Below are positions 27,895 through 36,687 of a stretch of 64,000 nt of DNA, in pieces. Each line of letters starts with the position of its first letter. Positions within the stretch are counted from its first letter, which is position 1. The notes under the pieces were generated by a model, which was not told where the DNA came from, ran no database searches, and worked only from the letters and a program-made list of their open reading frames with translations. Origin of the DNA: Candidatus Nitronereus thalassa (GTDB lineage Bacteria; Nitrospirota; Nitrospiria; Nitrospirales; UBA8639). Where the stretch lies: positions 186,001 to 250,000 of the forward strand of contig NZ_JAQOUE010000001.1 of assembly GCF_032191465.1 (NCBI RefSeq). Direction: 5' to 3'. The position numbers and the translations under genes are program-made.

Positions 27895-28063
27895 TTTTGC
27901 ACCTCCTCCTACAGTGGTTAAGAATTCCTAGCGTGACTTCCTTCGACATGAATATCCCTGGTCGGGATTTGTCCTTGAGACCATCGGTTTCTCTCATAAA
28001 ATATGGTATTGTCGCGTCAGAATCAATGTGTCCATATTTGACCTGCTTATGTGAGGCGTTGGG

Positions 28064-28939
28064 ATGAGGAATAGTGATTTAGTTGTTCCCAGAATAAGGA
28101 CTTTCGGGAACCTGAAGAATAAAGGACCCCTGAAATCCATTCATACCCGCCTGTGCCGACTTGTGGGGCAAGCCATTGCCGATTTCAGTATGGTTGATGA
28201 AGGCGATCGGATAATGGTCTGTGTGTCCGGAGGCAAGGATAGTTATGGGTTGTTGGATATTTTGCTCGCGCTCCAGAAAAAAGCGCCAATTCGTTTTGAT
28301 CTGATCGCTGTTAATTTAGATCAAAAGCAACCTGGTTTTCCAGGTGAGGTATTACCTAAATACTTGGCAGCACTCGGAGTGGAATTTCATATCGAGGAAC
28401 AAGATACCTATTCAGTGGTGAAGGAGTTGATCCCTGAAGGCAAGACGATGTGCTCTTTGTGTTCAAGGCTTCGGCGTGGGGTGCTTTATCGATTGGCTGA
28501 TCAGCTTGGCGTGACAAAGATCGCTTTAGGCCATCATCGAAATGATCTGGTCGAAACCTTATTTCTCAATATGTTTCTCAAGGGGCGGTTTGCCAGCATG
28601 CCTCCTAAGTTGTTGTCTGATGATGGGCGGCATGTGGTGATTCGTCCTTTAGCCTATGTCGATGAGGCTGACTTAGCCAGTTATGCCGAGTTAAAGACCT
28701 TCCCCATCATTCCCTGCAATTTGTGCGGATCGCAAGATAATCTCAAACGACAGGACATGAAACGATTGATTCAACACCTCGATCAGCAGTTTCCTGGTTG
28801 TGTCGAAAATATCCTTTCTTCGATGGGCCGTGTGAAACCTCATCGCTTAATGGATTCCACCTTATTTGATTTTGTACAGATGCAATCTGTTGTCCCAGGG
28901 ACACAGGAAAATCTTCAATTTGGGGAAGAAGCTGTCTGA
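28064..28939 (+). CDS. ttcA: tRNA 2-thiocytidine biosynthesis protein TtcA
   Basis: A protein of 291 residues. The PP-loop SGGKDS is at residues 55-60. Cysteine pairs C130/C133 (MCSLCSRL) and C218/C221 (CNLCGSQ) are placed to hold the Fe-S cluster of the TtcA family. [14 protein letters not shown] is the conserved second motif. The enzyme puts sulfur on cytidine 32 of some tRNAs. A GAGGCGTTGGG segment precedes the ATG. Confidence 0.93.
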   Translation: MRNSDLVVPRIRTFGNLKNKGPLKSIHTRLCRLVGQAIADFSMVDEGDRIMVCVSGGKDSYGLLDILLALQKKAPIRFDLIAVNLDQKQPGFPGEVLPKYLAALGVEFHIEEQDTYSVVKELIPEGKTMCSLCSRLRRGVLYRLADQLGVTKIALGHHRNDLVETLFLNMFLKGRFASMPPKLLSDDGRHVVIRPLAYVDEADLASYAELKTFPIIPCNLCGSQDNLKRQDMKRLIQHLDQQFPGCVENILSSMGRVKPHRLMDSTLFDFVQMQSVVPGTQENLQFGEEAV

Positions 28940-28964
28940 TCTGGGTGGCTCAATAACGGGAGGC

Positions 28965-29696
28965 TCAGGGACCAACGATTTGAGATTGGGGAGCGACGAA
29001 CACTATTTCTTCTTGCCCTGGAAAAAATATTCGGACACGCGTTGGAAATTGGTTCAGTAACGCCTCTCCAAGGTTGTGGGGAAAAAAATAGGTATCCGTC
29101 AATTGAATAGGTGGCGGCGCAAAGCGTTTGAGAAAGTCGGAGATCGCAATTGAACAAAAGGCAGGCGCTGTCTCTGTGTGGAATTCTCCCTGGGGATGAG
29201 TTTCATCGGTTTCCTTCTGTAGCACTTCCCGGAGTGACTCGGTTTGCTTTGCGGACAAATCCCATTCAAAAATTTCTACTGATGAGTCGCCGACGTACCA
29301 TCTGAATTTCAGATAGGAGGGAATGTCGGGAATGTGTGTGACGACAATGTCTCTGACGCGTTGGCCATAGGGTTTGATGCTATGCCCGTTCGAATCAATC
29401 AGGTGCCCGACGAGTCCATAGGCTCCCGCCGGATCCCAAAATGTCACATGTTCTTGATCCGATTCGAGTCGAAGTGCTGAATGGCTGGAAAGGAGACCGT
29501 CATAGGTAATGATGATTTGTAAGCGGGACGATGAGGAATTGGTCGAAATGAAGTGCGACCGTGCCGTCTGAGACACCCAATGATCTGATAAAAATTGTTC
29601 GTGAGTCGTACTGCATCCTGTCATAAATATGAGAAAAAGAAGCCCAGCCGTAGTTATCTGACGACGAAGATTGAAAAAACTAAGAAAGACGTTCAT
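28965..29696 (-). CDS. Putative lipoprotein of unknown function
   Basis: A protein of 243 residues. The N-terminus has a lipoprotein signal peptide: basic start, hydrophobic ITTAGLLFLIFMTG, then Cys in the lipobox MTGC followed by STTHEQ. The body is soluble, without repeats or transmembrane segments, and no family was recognised. It is convergent with ttcA. Confidence 0.6.
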   Translation of the reverse strand: MNVFLSFFNLRRQITTAGLLFLIFMTGCSTTHEQFLSDHWVSQTARSHFISTNSSSSRLQIIITYDGLLSSHSALRLESDQEHVTFWDPAGAYGLVGHLIDSNGHSIKPYGQRVRDIVVTHIPDIPSYLKFRWYVGDSSVEIFEWDLSAKQTESLREVLQKETDETHPQGEFHTETAPAFCSIAISDFLKRFAPPPIQLTDTYFFPHNLGEALLNQFPTRVRIFFPGQEEIVFVAPQSQIVGP

Positions 29697-29964
29697 AGGG
29701 AGATTAAGTAATTCAAAAATGGGAAAGGCATGCTATCGAACACGATAGGAACATTCAACCTTTTTCCCATGAAAGATCCTCTTAGAATAGGGAAGCGAAA
29801 GACCAACCCATTTTTTCTTCATTGTCTGGTGTGGGTTCTGCATTGGGCGCTGCCCCATTTCCTTGGTAGACGAGTTCATGATTTTATGACAGGATACTGA
29901 GTTCTGTTTATATTCTATTAATGAACGTTTACCGTCTGTTGCTTTCCAAATTCCCCTCACTGTC

Positions 29965-31047
29965 ATGAGTACTCCGTCGTCACCGTCATCAGGGATGTCA
30001 TTTTTGGCCACGGCTGGATGGTTGATTATTTTGGTGGCAGGCATGAAGGCAGGTCATGCCATTCTCGTCCCACTGTTGTTGTCGATGTTTATTTCCATTA
30101 TTTGTGCGGGACCAATGATGTGGCTAGAGAGCAAACGAGTGCCTTCGGGTGTGGCTCTGTTGTTGGTGATGCTTGGAGTGTCGGGTCTGGGAGTCGCCAT
30201 GGTGGCCATGATCGGTACCTCGGTGGATGATTTCTCCTTGGCGCTTCCTCGTTATCAAGTTCGCCTTGAGCAAGAGCTCGCAGCCTTTTTTGGATGGCTC
30301 CAAAATCAAGGTTTGGCGATTTCGACCCCCGACCTCTTGGATCATGTCAATCCTGGTGCAGCCATGGAGCTCGGGGCCAATATGCTTTCAGGGTTAGGGG
30401 GGATTTTTACGAACTCCTTTTTGATTCTAATGACTGTGATCTTCATGTTAATGGAGTCGTCCGCATTTCGAAAAAAAGTCCAATTAATTTGGGAAGGGAA
30501 TGATCGTTCATCAGGAGCCTTTGGTCAGTTTGCCCATGATGTGCAACATTTATTAGCGATCAAAACGGCTGTGAGTATCGGAACCGGCCTCGTGGTTGGG
30601 ATTTGGGTAGCGGTTCTGGGTGTGGATTTCCCTGTACTCTGGGGACTCTTGGCCTTTTTACTCAATTATATCCCCAATTTGGGGTCTATCCTTGCAGGTG
30701 CTCCCGCAGTGCTATTGGGATTTATTCAATTTGGGATTGGCCGAGCGCTCCTTGTGGCGGCAGGGTATGTAGTCGTGAATATTGTCTTTGGCAATGTGAT
30801 CGAACCCAAACTCATGGGGCAACGACTTGGGTTATCGACTCTCACGGTGTTTTTATCATTAGTATTCTGGGGATGGGTCTGGGGACCAGTCGGCATGATC
30901 CTTTCCGTTCCCTTAACGATGGTCGTAAAAATTGCTTTGGAAAGCAGGGAAGACACGCGATGGATTGCTCTGTTATTGGCTTCCGATGCGGCGGTAAAAG
31001 AAGCCGTCCTTGCCGTTGACTCTCCGCCCGAACCCAAAACTCTGTAA
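29965..31047 (+). CDS. AI-2E family transporter (PerM/TqsA-like permease)
   Basis: A protein of 360 residues with about seven or eight transmembrane helices and a cytoplasmic or periplasmic stretch around residues 75-130. The C-terminal block GVDFPVLWGLLAFLLNYIPNLGS followed by VIEPKLMGQRLGLSTLTVFLS is the family signature. Members export autoinducer-2 or act as ion antiporters; the substrate here is not known. The ribosome binding site is weak. Confidence 0.92.
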   Translation: MSTPSSPSSGMSFLATAGWLIILVAGMKAGHAILVPLLLSMFISIICAGPMMWLESKRVPSGVALLLVMLGVSGLGVAMVAMIGTSVDDFSLALPRYQVRLEQELAAFFGWLQNQGLAISTPDLLDHVNPGAAMELGANMLSGLGGIFTNSFLILMTVIFMLMESSAFRKKVQLIWEGNDRSSGAFGQFAHDVQHLLAIKTAVSIGTGLVVGIWVAVLGVDFPVLWGLLAFLLNYIPNLGSILAGAPAVLLGFIQFGIGRALLVAAGYVVVNIVFGNVIEPKLMGQRLGLSTLTVFLSLVFWGWVWGPVGMILSVPLTMVVKIALESREDTRWIALLLASDAAVKEAVLAVDSPPEPKTL

Positions 31048-31174
31048 CCAAACTGGTAGAAACTTTCAAGAAATGGTCGGTTTCTCCTTGTCATGACATT
31101 TTCGGATAATGCCCGGTGGTATTTATTTTCTAATGAGGGATGGGGTGCAGGAATAATTTCTGTATTGTACAGTA

Positions 31175-31618
31175 ATGTTCATGGCTGACTCTGTGCAGTC
31201 CAGTACAAAAGATCCCAGACGGAATCCCTTGATCCCCATTGGGTTGGCGATTCTGACGGTCTTGATCATCCCACCTCTTATTTATTCCATTGGTCCCCAA
31301 GGCCCGATTAAAAAGGACAATGTGGTGTTCTCCACCGGCCAACATCGTGCAAATTTTGCCAACATGAATCAATTCGAAATCCTTGGGTATCAAGGATTTT
31401 GCCTGTTGGAAGCGCGTGAACAGTTGCTTGTTTTGGAGAGTGCGGAGGCCAGAGAAGACGGGATGTATCTTTTACATAAAATGGGTTCGAGAAAAAAGAG
31501 TTTCCCTGGATGTCCCTCGCAGGCCCAGGTGCTGTTGCATGAGCATCAGATCACCCTGAAACCCGATATGTGGGGCGGAATCGAGGATATGTTGACTCGA
31601 TGGTTTCTTTCAGATTAA
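31175..31618 (+). CDS. Hypothetical single-pass membrane protein
   Basis: A protein of 147 residues. One transmembrane helix near the N-terminus (LIPIGLAILTVLIIPPLIY) and a ~105-residue exported domain follow, with two Cys. I do not recognise a family. The ORF is well separated from neighbours and has ordinary codon use. It is convergent with the CBS-domain gene. Confidence 0.5.
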   Translation: MFMADSVQSSTKDPRRNPLIPIGLAILTVLIIPPLIYSIGPQGPIKKDNVVFSTGQHRANFANMNQFEILGYQGFCLLEAREQLLVLESAEAREDGMYLLHKMGSRKKSFPGCPSQAQVLLHEHQITLKPDMWGGIEDMLTRWFLSD

Positions 31619-31677
31619 TCCCAGCGGGATTTCGTTTCATCCCCAATGGTTACTTCCCCGGACCTCAGAGTACTGTG

Positions 31678-32085
31678 TTACCGCACATAGACATAATATT
31701 TCAGCATGTCTTTCCAAGTCAGAATGCCTTCGATGTCTCCATTAGTGGAAACCACGGGTAAGCACGAAATATTATGTTCGAGTAATAAAATAGCAGCGGC
31801 GTCAATGAGGGTATCTTTTTTGGCGGTGATTAATGTGGTGGACATTATAGTTTGCGCATGGTTGTCAAGTAGAGATTGATCGTGGGCCGTCGCATCGGTG
31901 GTATCTAGAAAGGGGCTCGACATGCGTAAGACATCTCGATCCGAAATGACGCCCAAAAGTTGGTTGTCCTGGGCTACGAGTATGTGGTGATACCGAACCC
32001 GTTTAAAAATTCCGCGTAGTTCAGCTAAGGTGACCTCTGGTCCAACACAGTGGACAGGCTCCGTCATAATCGATTCCACATGCAT
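31678..32085 (-). CDS. CBS-domain pair protein
   Basis: A protein of 135 residues made only of two CBS motifs: MTEPVHCVGPEVTLAELRGIF... VISDRDVLRM and IMSTTLITAKKDTLIDAAAILLLEHNISCLPVVS ... ILTWKDMLKY. Such pairs bind adenosyl nucleotides and act as energy sensors. The start lies just after the fapA-like stop with AAGGGA at the junction, so both are one operon. Confidence 0.92.
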   Translation of the reverse strand: MHVESIMTEPVHCVGPEVTLAELRGIFKRVRYHHILVAQDNQLLGVISDRDVLRMSSPFLDTTDATAHDQSLLDNHAQTIMSTTLITAKKDTLIDAAAILLLEHNISCLPVVSTNGDIEGILTWKDMLKYYVYVR

Positions 32086-32089
32086 AGCG

Positions 32090-33745
32090 CTATTCCCTTT
32101 TTTCCGGAGTTGCGGGTTGGTGGTCCTTCCCCGGTTGCATCAGTGCGCTCCCTAGTTGAATCCATGTGGATCCCTCAGTTTTTTCTGAAAACAGTTTGGC
32201 GGTTCCATTGATTGTCATGATGGTGTTGGGGTAGATGGTTTTGGTCACTTCAATGGTTGCCTTTTTTTGAAGTTCGATTTCCGGTTCTAAGGCGGTGAGC
32301 AGGTTTTGGGTTCTGGCCATCTTTTCTTGGATGGCCAGAATGGTGTTCTGAATTTTTTGGGATTTATCCAAGGGAATCTTTCCGAGGAGAATGGGGTCGC
32401 CTTGTTGTATTTTGGCGTGAACGGCGGCTAATTGCTCTGCTTCATGAGTACGAGCGGCAAATTCGTTTTCGAGGTTGTGATACACCTTATATACCTCACT
32501 GAGGTGCCCGGCGGTTACGTATGTGGGTATATACCCTTCATTACCGATTTGATTGGCGGTAATTCGATGTAAGGCTTCGCAATGTCCGCCAAACACGATG
32601 CCTTTTCCCCCTTCTTGGCCGAGAAGCAATTGATTGCCGGCTTTGACATAACTGTGATTCAGATATTCCTTGATGACAATATTGTTCTCTGCTTGGAGGG
32701 TAGCCAAATTCACAAACTTGGCCTCAATATCCGCCCCAGCTTTCAAACAATATTCAATAGGTGTTTCTGTGATGCCTTTAGTTTCTTCTTCACCAAAAAT
32801 CCCACCACCGATTTTGATGTTGTGGCCGGCTTTGATCATGGCCCGGTCCACGCCTCCTTGAATAATGACATCCCCCGTGACGTCAATCGATAAGCCAGCA
32901 ACAACTTCACCCTTGACCTCCAATGAGCCGTCAAAGGAAATATCTCCGGTGTTGACATCTACGCTGTCCAAATGAAGCGTCGGGTCAACATGGACCCCCT
33001 GTTTTTCTACCAAAGGATGGCCTTTGACTTGGGCGATCAGAAGGTTCGGGTCCTCTGGGGAAATGATGGCTCCGGTTAGGTTCATGGAAAATCCCATGTC
33101 ATTCCCTGGTGTCGGTTTTATTTCAGATCCAGTCACATCGGTCCCCGGTTCGCCTTGAGTTGCGGGGACACGTCGCATGAGTGGTGTTCCCACCTCCACG
33201 ATGACGAATTGATGCGTGTGCATCATATCCGCCACACCATGTTCATCCACAGTGGGAGGCGTAACCATTTCGGAATCTACCAGGGAGATAAACTCCGCAT
33301 CCTTCCCTTTTTGGGGGAGTCGACCTTGAGCGATACATACGTCTTTGACCGATTGTTGTTCAAGACATGTGTTCACGGCCTCTCGATCTACCAAATCCGT
33401 GGATACTCCGGCGGTGGCAATGGCATGGAAAATGTTATCCAAAGTGATTAGCGTCCCCCCATCGGCAGTCGTGAGGGTGAGAAAGGCTCGTTGCTTGTCA
33501 TTGGCGAGAGTCACGGACGCTGTTGCATCGATCAGGGTTTTCAAGGCCACCGTACTTTCTTTTCCCTGCTGGGCATTTGCAAGGAGTTCCGCGATCGCGT
33601 TGGCAGGAAAATTGAGGTTGCGGTATCCCGCCTCTTCCACCTTCTGTTTCACGGCGTGCATGGAAATCTCTTCGGATTCCTCATTTGTCGTAAGCTCGGC
33701 ATACAGCGTTCGATCCTGTTCATTGAATCCGATGGTTAGTCGCAT
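32090..33745 (-). CDS. FapA-like DUF342 polymer-forming protein
   Basis: A protein of 551 residues. The central ~300 residues form the DUF342/FapA beta-helical domain: TPLMRRVPATQGEPGTDVTG, then repeated V-x-G-x-V/I-x2-G units (SLEVKGEVVAGLSIDVTGDV, KAGHNIKIGGGIFGEEE). A coiled coil follows near the C-terminus. The N-terminal ~110 residues are a separate domain. FapA homologues are linked to flagellar assembly or envelope scaffolds, but no flagellar genes are in the window. It is divergent from the first PEP-CTERM gene across a 486-bp spacer. Confidence 0.85.
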   Translation of the reverse strand: MRLTIGFNEQDRTLYAELTTNEESEEISMHAVKQKVEEAGYRNLNFPANAIAELLANAQQGKESTVALKTLIDATASVTLANDKQRAFLTLTTADGGTLITLDNIFHAIATAGVSTDLVDREAVNTCLEQQSVKDVCIAQGRLPQKGKDAEFISLVDSEMVTPPTVDEHGVADMMHTHQFVIVEVGTPLMRRVPATQGEPGTDVTGSEIKPTPGNDMGFSMNLTGAIISPEDPNLLIAQVKGHPLVEKQGVHVDPTLHLDSVDVNTGDISFDGSLEVKGEVVAGLSIDVTGDVIIQGGVDRAMIKAGHNIKIGGGIFGEEETKGITETPIEYCLKAGADIEAKFVNLATLQAENNIVIKEYLNHSYVKAGNQLLLGQEGGKGIVFGGHCEALHRITANQIGNEGYIPTYVTAGHLSEVYKVYHNLENEFAARTHEAEQLAAVHAKIQQGDPILLGKIPLDKSQKIQNTILAIQEKMARTQNLLTALEPEIELQKKATIEVTKTIYPNTIMTINGTAKLFSEKTEGSTWIQLGSALMQPGKDHQPATPEKRE

Positions 33746-33933
33746 TGAATTATTTCAAAAATTGCGCATTTTGCGTTGGCTTTGAGACCCGTTTCTCTTA
33801 ATTATTCGGTATTTTGTAGAGGGGCGTTAATGGGGAAAAGGTTTTTGGGGAACGCCTAAGGCTTTCTTTATCTTACGGAAATCAATCAAGTAATTTGGGA
33901 AGTGAAGATAGAATAAACCATCCGTCTACAGTC

Positions 33934-34048
33934 GTCGGGAATTTTGACATATTGGAATACTGGTGGTTGGTCTCCAATTATTTTTGTTGAGTGAGATTGG
34001 GTCATGTTCATGGATATTGTCTTAAGTTTAATGTCGGAAACTTTTACA
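33934..34048 (+). promoter_or_regulatory. Paired upstream activating elements of PEP-CTERM gene 1
   Basis: Two 16-bp elements: GTCGGGAATTTTGACA at 33934-33949 and GTCGGAAACTTTTACA at 34033-34048, starts 99 bp apart. They match the elements before the four other PEP-CTERM genes at the same spacing. The second is 115 bp upstream of the GG of the sigma-54 promoter, a usual distance for enhancer-binding-protein sites. The bound protein is not known. The wider 33746-34231 spacer holds no gene. Confidence 0.8.
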
Positions 34049-34101
34049 TAAAATATTTTTTTTGTCGTTTTTGAGTGTTTTGTTAAATTTATGCAAACCC
34101 T

Positions 34102-34110
34102 CATGAATAC
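34102..34110 (+). promoter_or_regulatory. CATGAATAC box of PEP-CTERM gene 1
   Basis: CATGAATAC, starting 46 bp before the GG of the promoter. The same box occurs at 46-47 bp in all five copies (one degenerate). Confidence 0.6.
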
Positions 34111-34145
34111 TATAGATTCATTCACTTTTCTGAAAAAAAACAATT

Positions 34146-34162
34146 TTGGCCTGGCAATTGCT
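34146..34162 (+). promoter_or_regulatory. Sigma-54 promoter of PEP-CTERM gene 1
   Basis: TTGGCCTGGCAATTGCT: GG at 34148-34149, ten bases, GC at 34160-34161, matching the -24/-12 sigma-54 consensus TGGC-N8-TTGCW. The start codon is 71 bp beyond the GC. Confidence 0.82.
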
Positions 34163-34231
34163 ACTGTCAAAGGTATGACGATGATAACAATCAGTCACAA
34201 TTCAATTCACAATAATTAAAAGGAGAGTGTT

Positions 34232-34828
34232 ATGAAATCAGTTTTGCGTTCAGGAATGAGTTTGTTGGCGTTAGCGGGGATGTTAATGGTGGCCAGTCCC
34301 AGCCATGCCTTATTAGTGGATGCGACCGTCAGTGCGGGGGATGCGGAGATTGATCCCATTCGCCCCGGGGGCACCATCACCTTGAAGTTCAATGGTTTGC
34401 CTTCCCTGGCACTCACCGATGCATTGGTGACAGTCACGGTATTTGGAGGCTATCTATCCCCGGACGAATATATCGATTTATCACTCGATGGACTCCCCGG
34501 TGGTCGGTGGTTGAACAATAACACTGCGGATGATCTGTTGACCGGCCCTGTTGGGGATGTGGGGAATTCGTATTTTAGTGATATTGTCGGGACGGTGACC
34601 ATTGGCAAAACTACTCTGAATGGTCTTATCGCCGATAACATGCTTGAATTTGTCTTTGATTATAGTAGCGATGTTTATGCGGGTGGACCTGGAGATTTGG
34701 CCCAAGTTCGAATCCAATATACTGCGGATCCCGCGTCGAATCCTGTGCCGGAACCCAGCACGATGTTGTTGTTAGGTACGGGTTTAGTAGGAATGGTGGC
34801 CTGGCGTATGAAGAAAGCCCAAGCCTAA
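34232..34828 (+). CDS. PEP-CTERM sorting domain protein, copy 1
   Basis: A protein of 198 residues: signal peptide (cleavage near SPSHA), a ~140-residue acidic, Gly/Asp-rich beta-type region beginning LLVDATVSAGDAEIDP, and a C-terminal exosortase signal: VPEPST, a hydrophobic helix (MLLLGTGLVGMVAW) and basic RMKK. Exosortase is expected to cleave at PEP and hand the protein to the cell surface or exopolysaccharide. No exosortase gene is in this window. AAAAGGAGAG precedes the ATG. The mature domain is not a family I can name. It is almost identical to copy 2. Confidence 0.93.
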   Translation: MKSVLRSGMSLLALAGMLMVASPSHALLVDATVSAGDAEIDPIRPGGTITLKFNGLPSLALTDALVTVTVFGGYLSPDEYIDLSLDGLPGGRWLNNNTADDLLTGPVGDVGNSYFSDIVGTVTIGKTTLNGLIADNMLEFVFDYSSDVYAGGPGDLAQVRIQYTADPASNPVPEPSTMLLLGTGLVGMVAWRMKKAQA

Positions 34829-34859
34829 ATTCTGAAGTCTGAAGAAAGGATTCTTTTGA

Positions 34860-34897
34860 AGTGCCCGGCCTCTGTAGATGGCCGGGCACTTTTTTTT
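34860..34897 (+). terminator. Rho-independent terminator of PEP-CTERM gene 1
   Basis: AGTGCCCGGCC (34860-34870) pairs with GGCCGGGCACT (34880-34890) across a 9-base loop and is followed by a run of T. Confidence 0.92.
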
Positions 34898-35158
34898 AGA
34901 AGGCAATTTCTAGTTCAACCTCCATGATTGGTCGGAAGGTATGGCCTGCGAAATTCCTTTGGATTTTTATGCAGCGTGTCAGACCAGCACGTTTCAGGGG
35001 CTACCTCCCTCAAAGTCAGCAAGCCAAAATTCCCTATTCTCGGGATTTAACATTCAAGTGCCTCCCTTGAAGTACAAGCCACACTTCACAAATCCCCTCA
35101 GATTTATCTGGTAATCCGGTTATCGCCGAAAGTGCAGTCGTTTGTATCTAGCCGATCT

Positions 35159-35273
35159 GTCGGAAAATTTGACAGGCTCGGAAATAGTGCATTGTTCTCT
35201 CGTACATTTCATTTGGTGAAATTATTTTAGTTTGGTGGAAATTCTCTGGTCCGGTCAGTCGGAAAATTTTACA
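35159..35273 (+). promoter_or_regulatory. Paired upstream activating elements of PEP-CTERM gene 2
   Basis: GTCGGAAAATTTGACA at 35159-35174 and GTCGGAAAATTTTACA at 35258-35273, starts 99 bp apart; the second is 114 bp before the promoter GG. The second copy equals the consensus. The 629-bp spacer 34829-35457 holds only the terminator of gene 1, these sites and the promoter. Confidence 0.82.
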
Positions 35274-35325
35274 GGAAACATTTTGTCAGTTGTTTGTGGT
35301 TTTCGCCTGCCTTGTCGAAATCACG

Positions 35326-35334
35326 CATGAATAC
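35326..35334 (+). promoter_or_regulatory. CATGAATAC box of PEP-CTERM gene 2
   Basis: CATGAATAC, 46 bp before the promoter GG, as in the other copies. Confidence 0.6.
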
Positions 35335-35369
35335 TGATGTTTTCTCCATTTCTCTCTCGAAATTTGAAA

Positions 35370-35386
35370 ATGGCCTGGCAATTGCT
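35370..35386 (+). promoter_or_regulatory. Sigma-54 promoter of PEP-CTERM gene 2
   Basis: ATGGCCTGGCAATTGCT with GG at 35372-35373 and GC at 35384-35385; the start codon is 73 bp beyond the GC. Confidence 0.82.
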
Positions 35387-35457
35387 ACTGTCAAAGGTAT
35401 GACAATGGCAACAATCTGTTTCAATCTATTATTCACAATAATCAAAAGGAGAGTATT

Positions 35458-36054
35458 ATGAAATCAGTTTTACGTTCAGGAATGAGTTTGTTGGCGTTAG
35501 CGGGGATGTTAATGGTGGCCAGTCCCAGCCATGCCTTATTAGTGGATGCGACCGTCAGTGCGGGGGATGCGGAGATTGATCCCATTCGCCCCGGGGGCAC
35601 CATCACCTTGAAGTTCAATGGTTTGCCTTCCCTGGCACTCACCGATGCATTGGTGACAGTCACGGTATTTGGAGGCTATCTATCCCCGGACGAATATATC
35701 GATTTATCACTCGATGGACTCCCCGGTGGTCGGTGGTTGAACAATAACACTGCGGATGATCTGTTGACCGGCCCTGTTGGGGATGTGGGGAATTCGTATT
35801 TTAGTGATATTGTCGGGACGGTGACCATTGGCAAAACTACTCTGAATGGTCTTATCGCCGATAACATGCTTGAATTTGTCTTTGATTATAGTAGCGATGT
35901 TTATGCGGGTGGACCTGGAGATTTGGCCCAAGTTCGAATCCAATATACTGCGGATCCCGCGTCGAATCCTGTGCCGGAACCCAGCACGATGTTGTTGTTA
36001 GGTACGGGTTTAGTAGGAATGGTGGCCTGGCGTATGAAGAAAGCCAAAGCCTAA
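35458..36054 (+). CDS. PEP-CTERM sorting domain protein, copy 2
   Basis: A protein of 198 residues whose sequence equals copy 1 except for the third-last residue (AKA in place of AQA at the end). At DNA level I see only a couple of differences across 597 bp, while the 5' flank is clearly more diverged, so recent gene conversion or duplication is likely. Signal peptide, VPEPST motif, hydrophobic helix and basic tail are all intact. AAAAGGAGAG is the ribosome binding site. Confidence 0.93.
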   Translation: MKSVLRSGMSLLALAGMLMVASPSHALLVDATVSAGDAEIDPIRPGGTITLKFNGLPSLALTDALVTVTVFGGYLSPDEYIDLSLDGLPGGRWLNNNTADDLLTGPVGDVGNSYFSDIVGTVTIGKTTLNGLIADNMLEFVFDYSSDVYAGGPGDLAQVRIQYTADPASNPVPEPSTMLLLGTGLVGMVAWRMKKAKA

Positions 36055-36086
36055 TTCCTCTGTAGAAAAAGAAAGGAAGGTTTTAG

Positions 36087-36116
36087 AGCGCCCGGCCTAG
36101 TGGCCGGGCGCTTTTT
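36087..36116 (+). terminator. Rho-independent terminator of PEP-CTERM gene 2
   Basis: AGCGCCCGGCC (36087-36097), loop TAGT, GGCCGGGCGCT (36102-36112), then a short T-run. Confidence 0.9.
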
Positions 36117-36384
36117 AATTTTGGATGGAATTATCTAGTTCAACCTCCATGAATGGTCGGAAGGAGTGGCCTGCGAAAATCCTTGGGATTTTTTATGCAG
36201 CGTAACAGTCCAACACCTTTCAGGGGCTACTTCCCTCAAAGCCAGCAAGGCAAAGTTCCCTATTGCCTTGTCGAATATTCAAGTGCCTCCCTTGAAGTAC
36301 AAACCACACTTCACAAAACCCCCTCAGAGTTATCTGGTAATTGGGTTATCGCCGGAAGTCCAGTCGTTTGGGTCTGGCCGACTT

Positions 36385-36499
36385 GTCGGAATTATTGACA
36401 AGCTTCGAAATGGCGCATTGTTCTCTCGTACATTTTCTTTGATGAAATTGCGTTGGCTTGGTGGCAGATATCTTATTCAAGTTGTCGGAAAAGTTTACT
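36385..36499 (+). promoter_or_regulatory. Paired upstream activating elements of PEP-CTERM gene 3
   Basis: GTCGGAATTATTGACA at 36385-36400 and GTCGGAAAAGTTTACT at 36484-36499, starts 99 bp apart; the second is 115 bp before the promoter GG. The 633-bp spacer 36055-36687 shares extended similarity with the spacer before copy 2. It holds no supported gene. Confidence 0.8.
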
Positions 36500-36552
36500 G
36501 TAAAAAATTTCGACGGTTGTTTGGGGTTTTCGTTCGCATCGTCGAAACCACT

Positions 36553-36561
36553 CATGAATAC
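36553..36561 (+). promoter_or_regulatory. CATGAATAC box of PEP-CTERM gene 3
   Basis: CATGAATAC, 46 bp before the promoter GG and preceded by GAAACCACT, a stretch also seen before other copies. Confidence 0.6.
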
Positions 36562-36596
36562 TGACGAATCCATGATTTCTCTTTGGAAAATTGAAA

Positions 36597-36613
36597 GTGG
36601 CCTGAAAATTGCT
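36597..36613 (+). promoter_or_regulatory. Sigma-54 promoter of PEP-CTERM gene 3
   Basis: GTGGCCTGAAAATTGCT with GG at 36599-36600 and GC at 36611-36612; the start codon is 76 bp beyond the GC. Confidence 0.78.
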
Positions 36614-36687
36614 GATGTCAAAGGTATGACAATGGGAACAAGCAGTCACAATGCATTAACATTAACAATTTTCCATAGGAGGTTAAT

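Noticed and set aside
29733-30044. Reverse-strand frame of 103 codons between the lipoprotein and permease genes
   Set aside because: It overlaps the start of the AI-2E permease, has low protein-like composition and no ribosome binding site or family likeness.
36166-36564. Open frame of 132 codons in the spacer before PEP-CTERM copy 3
   Set aside because: The matching part of the spacer before copy 2 is related in DNA but has frameshifts and a stop in this frame, and the frame covers the regulatory elements. It is not a conserved gene.
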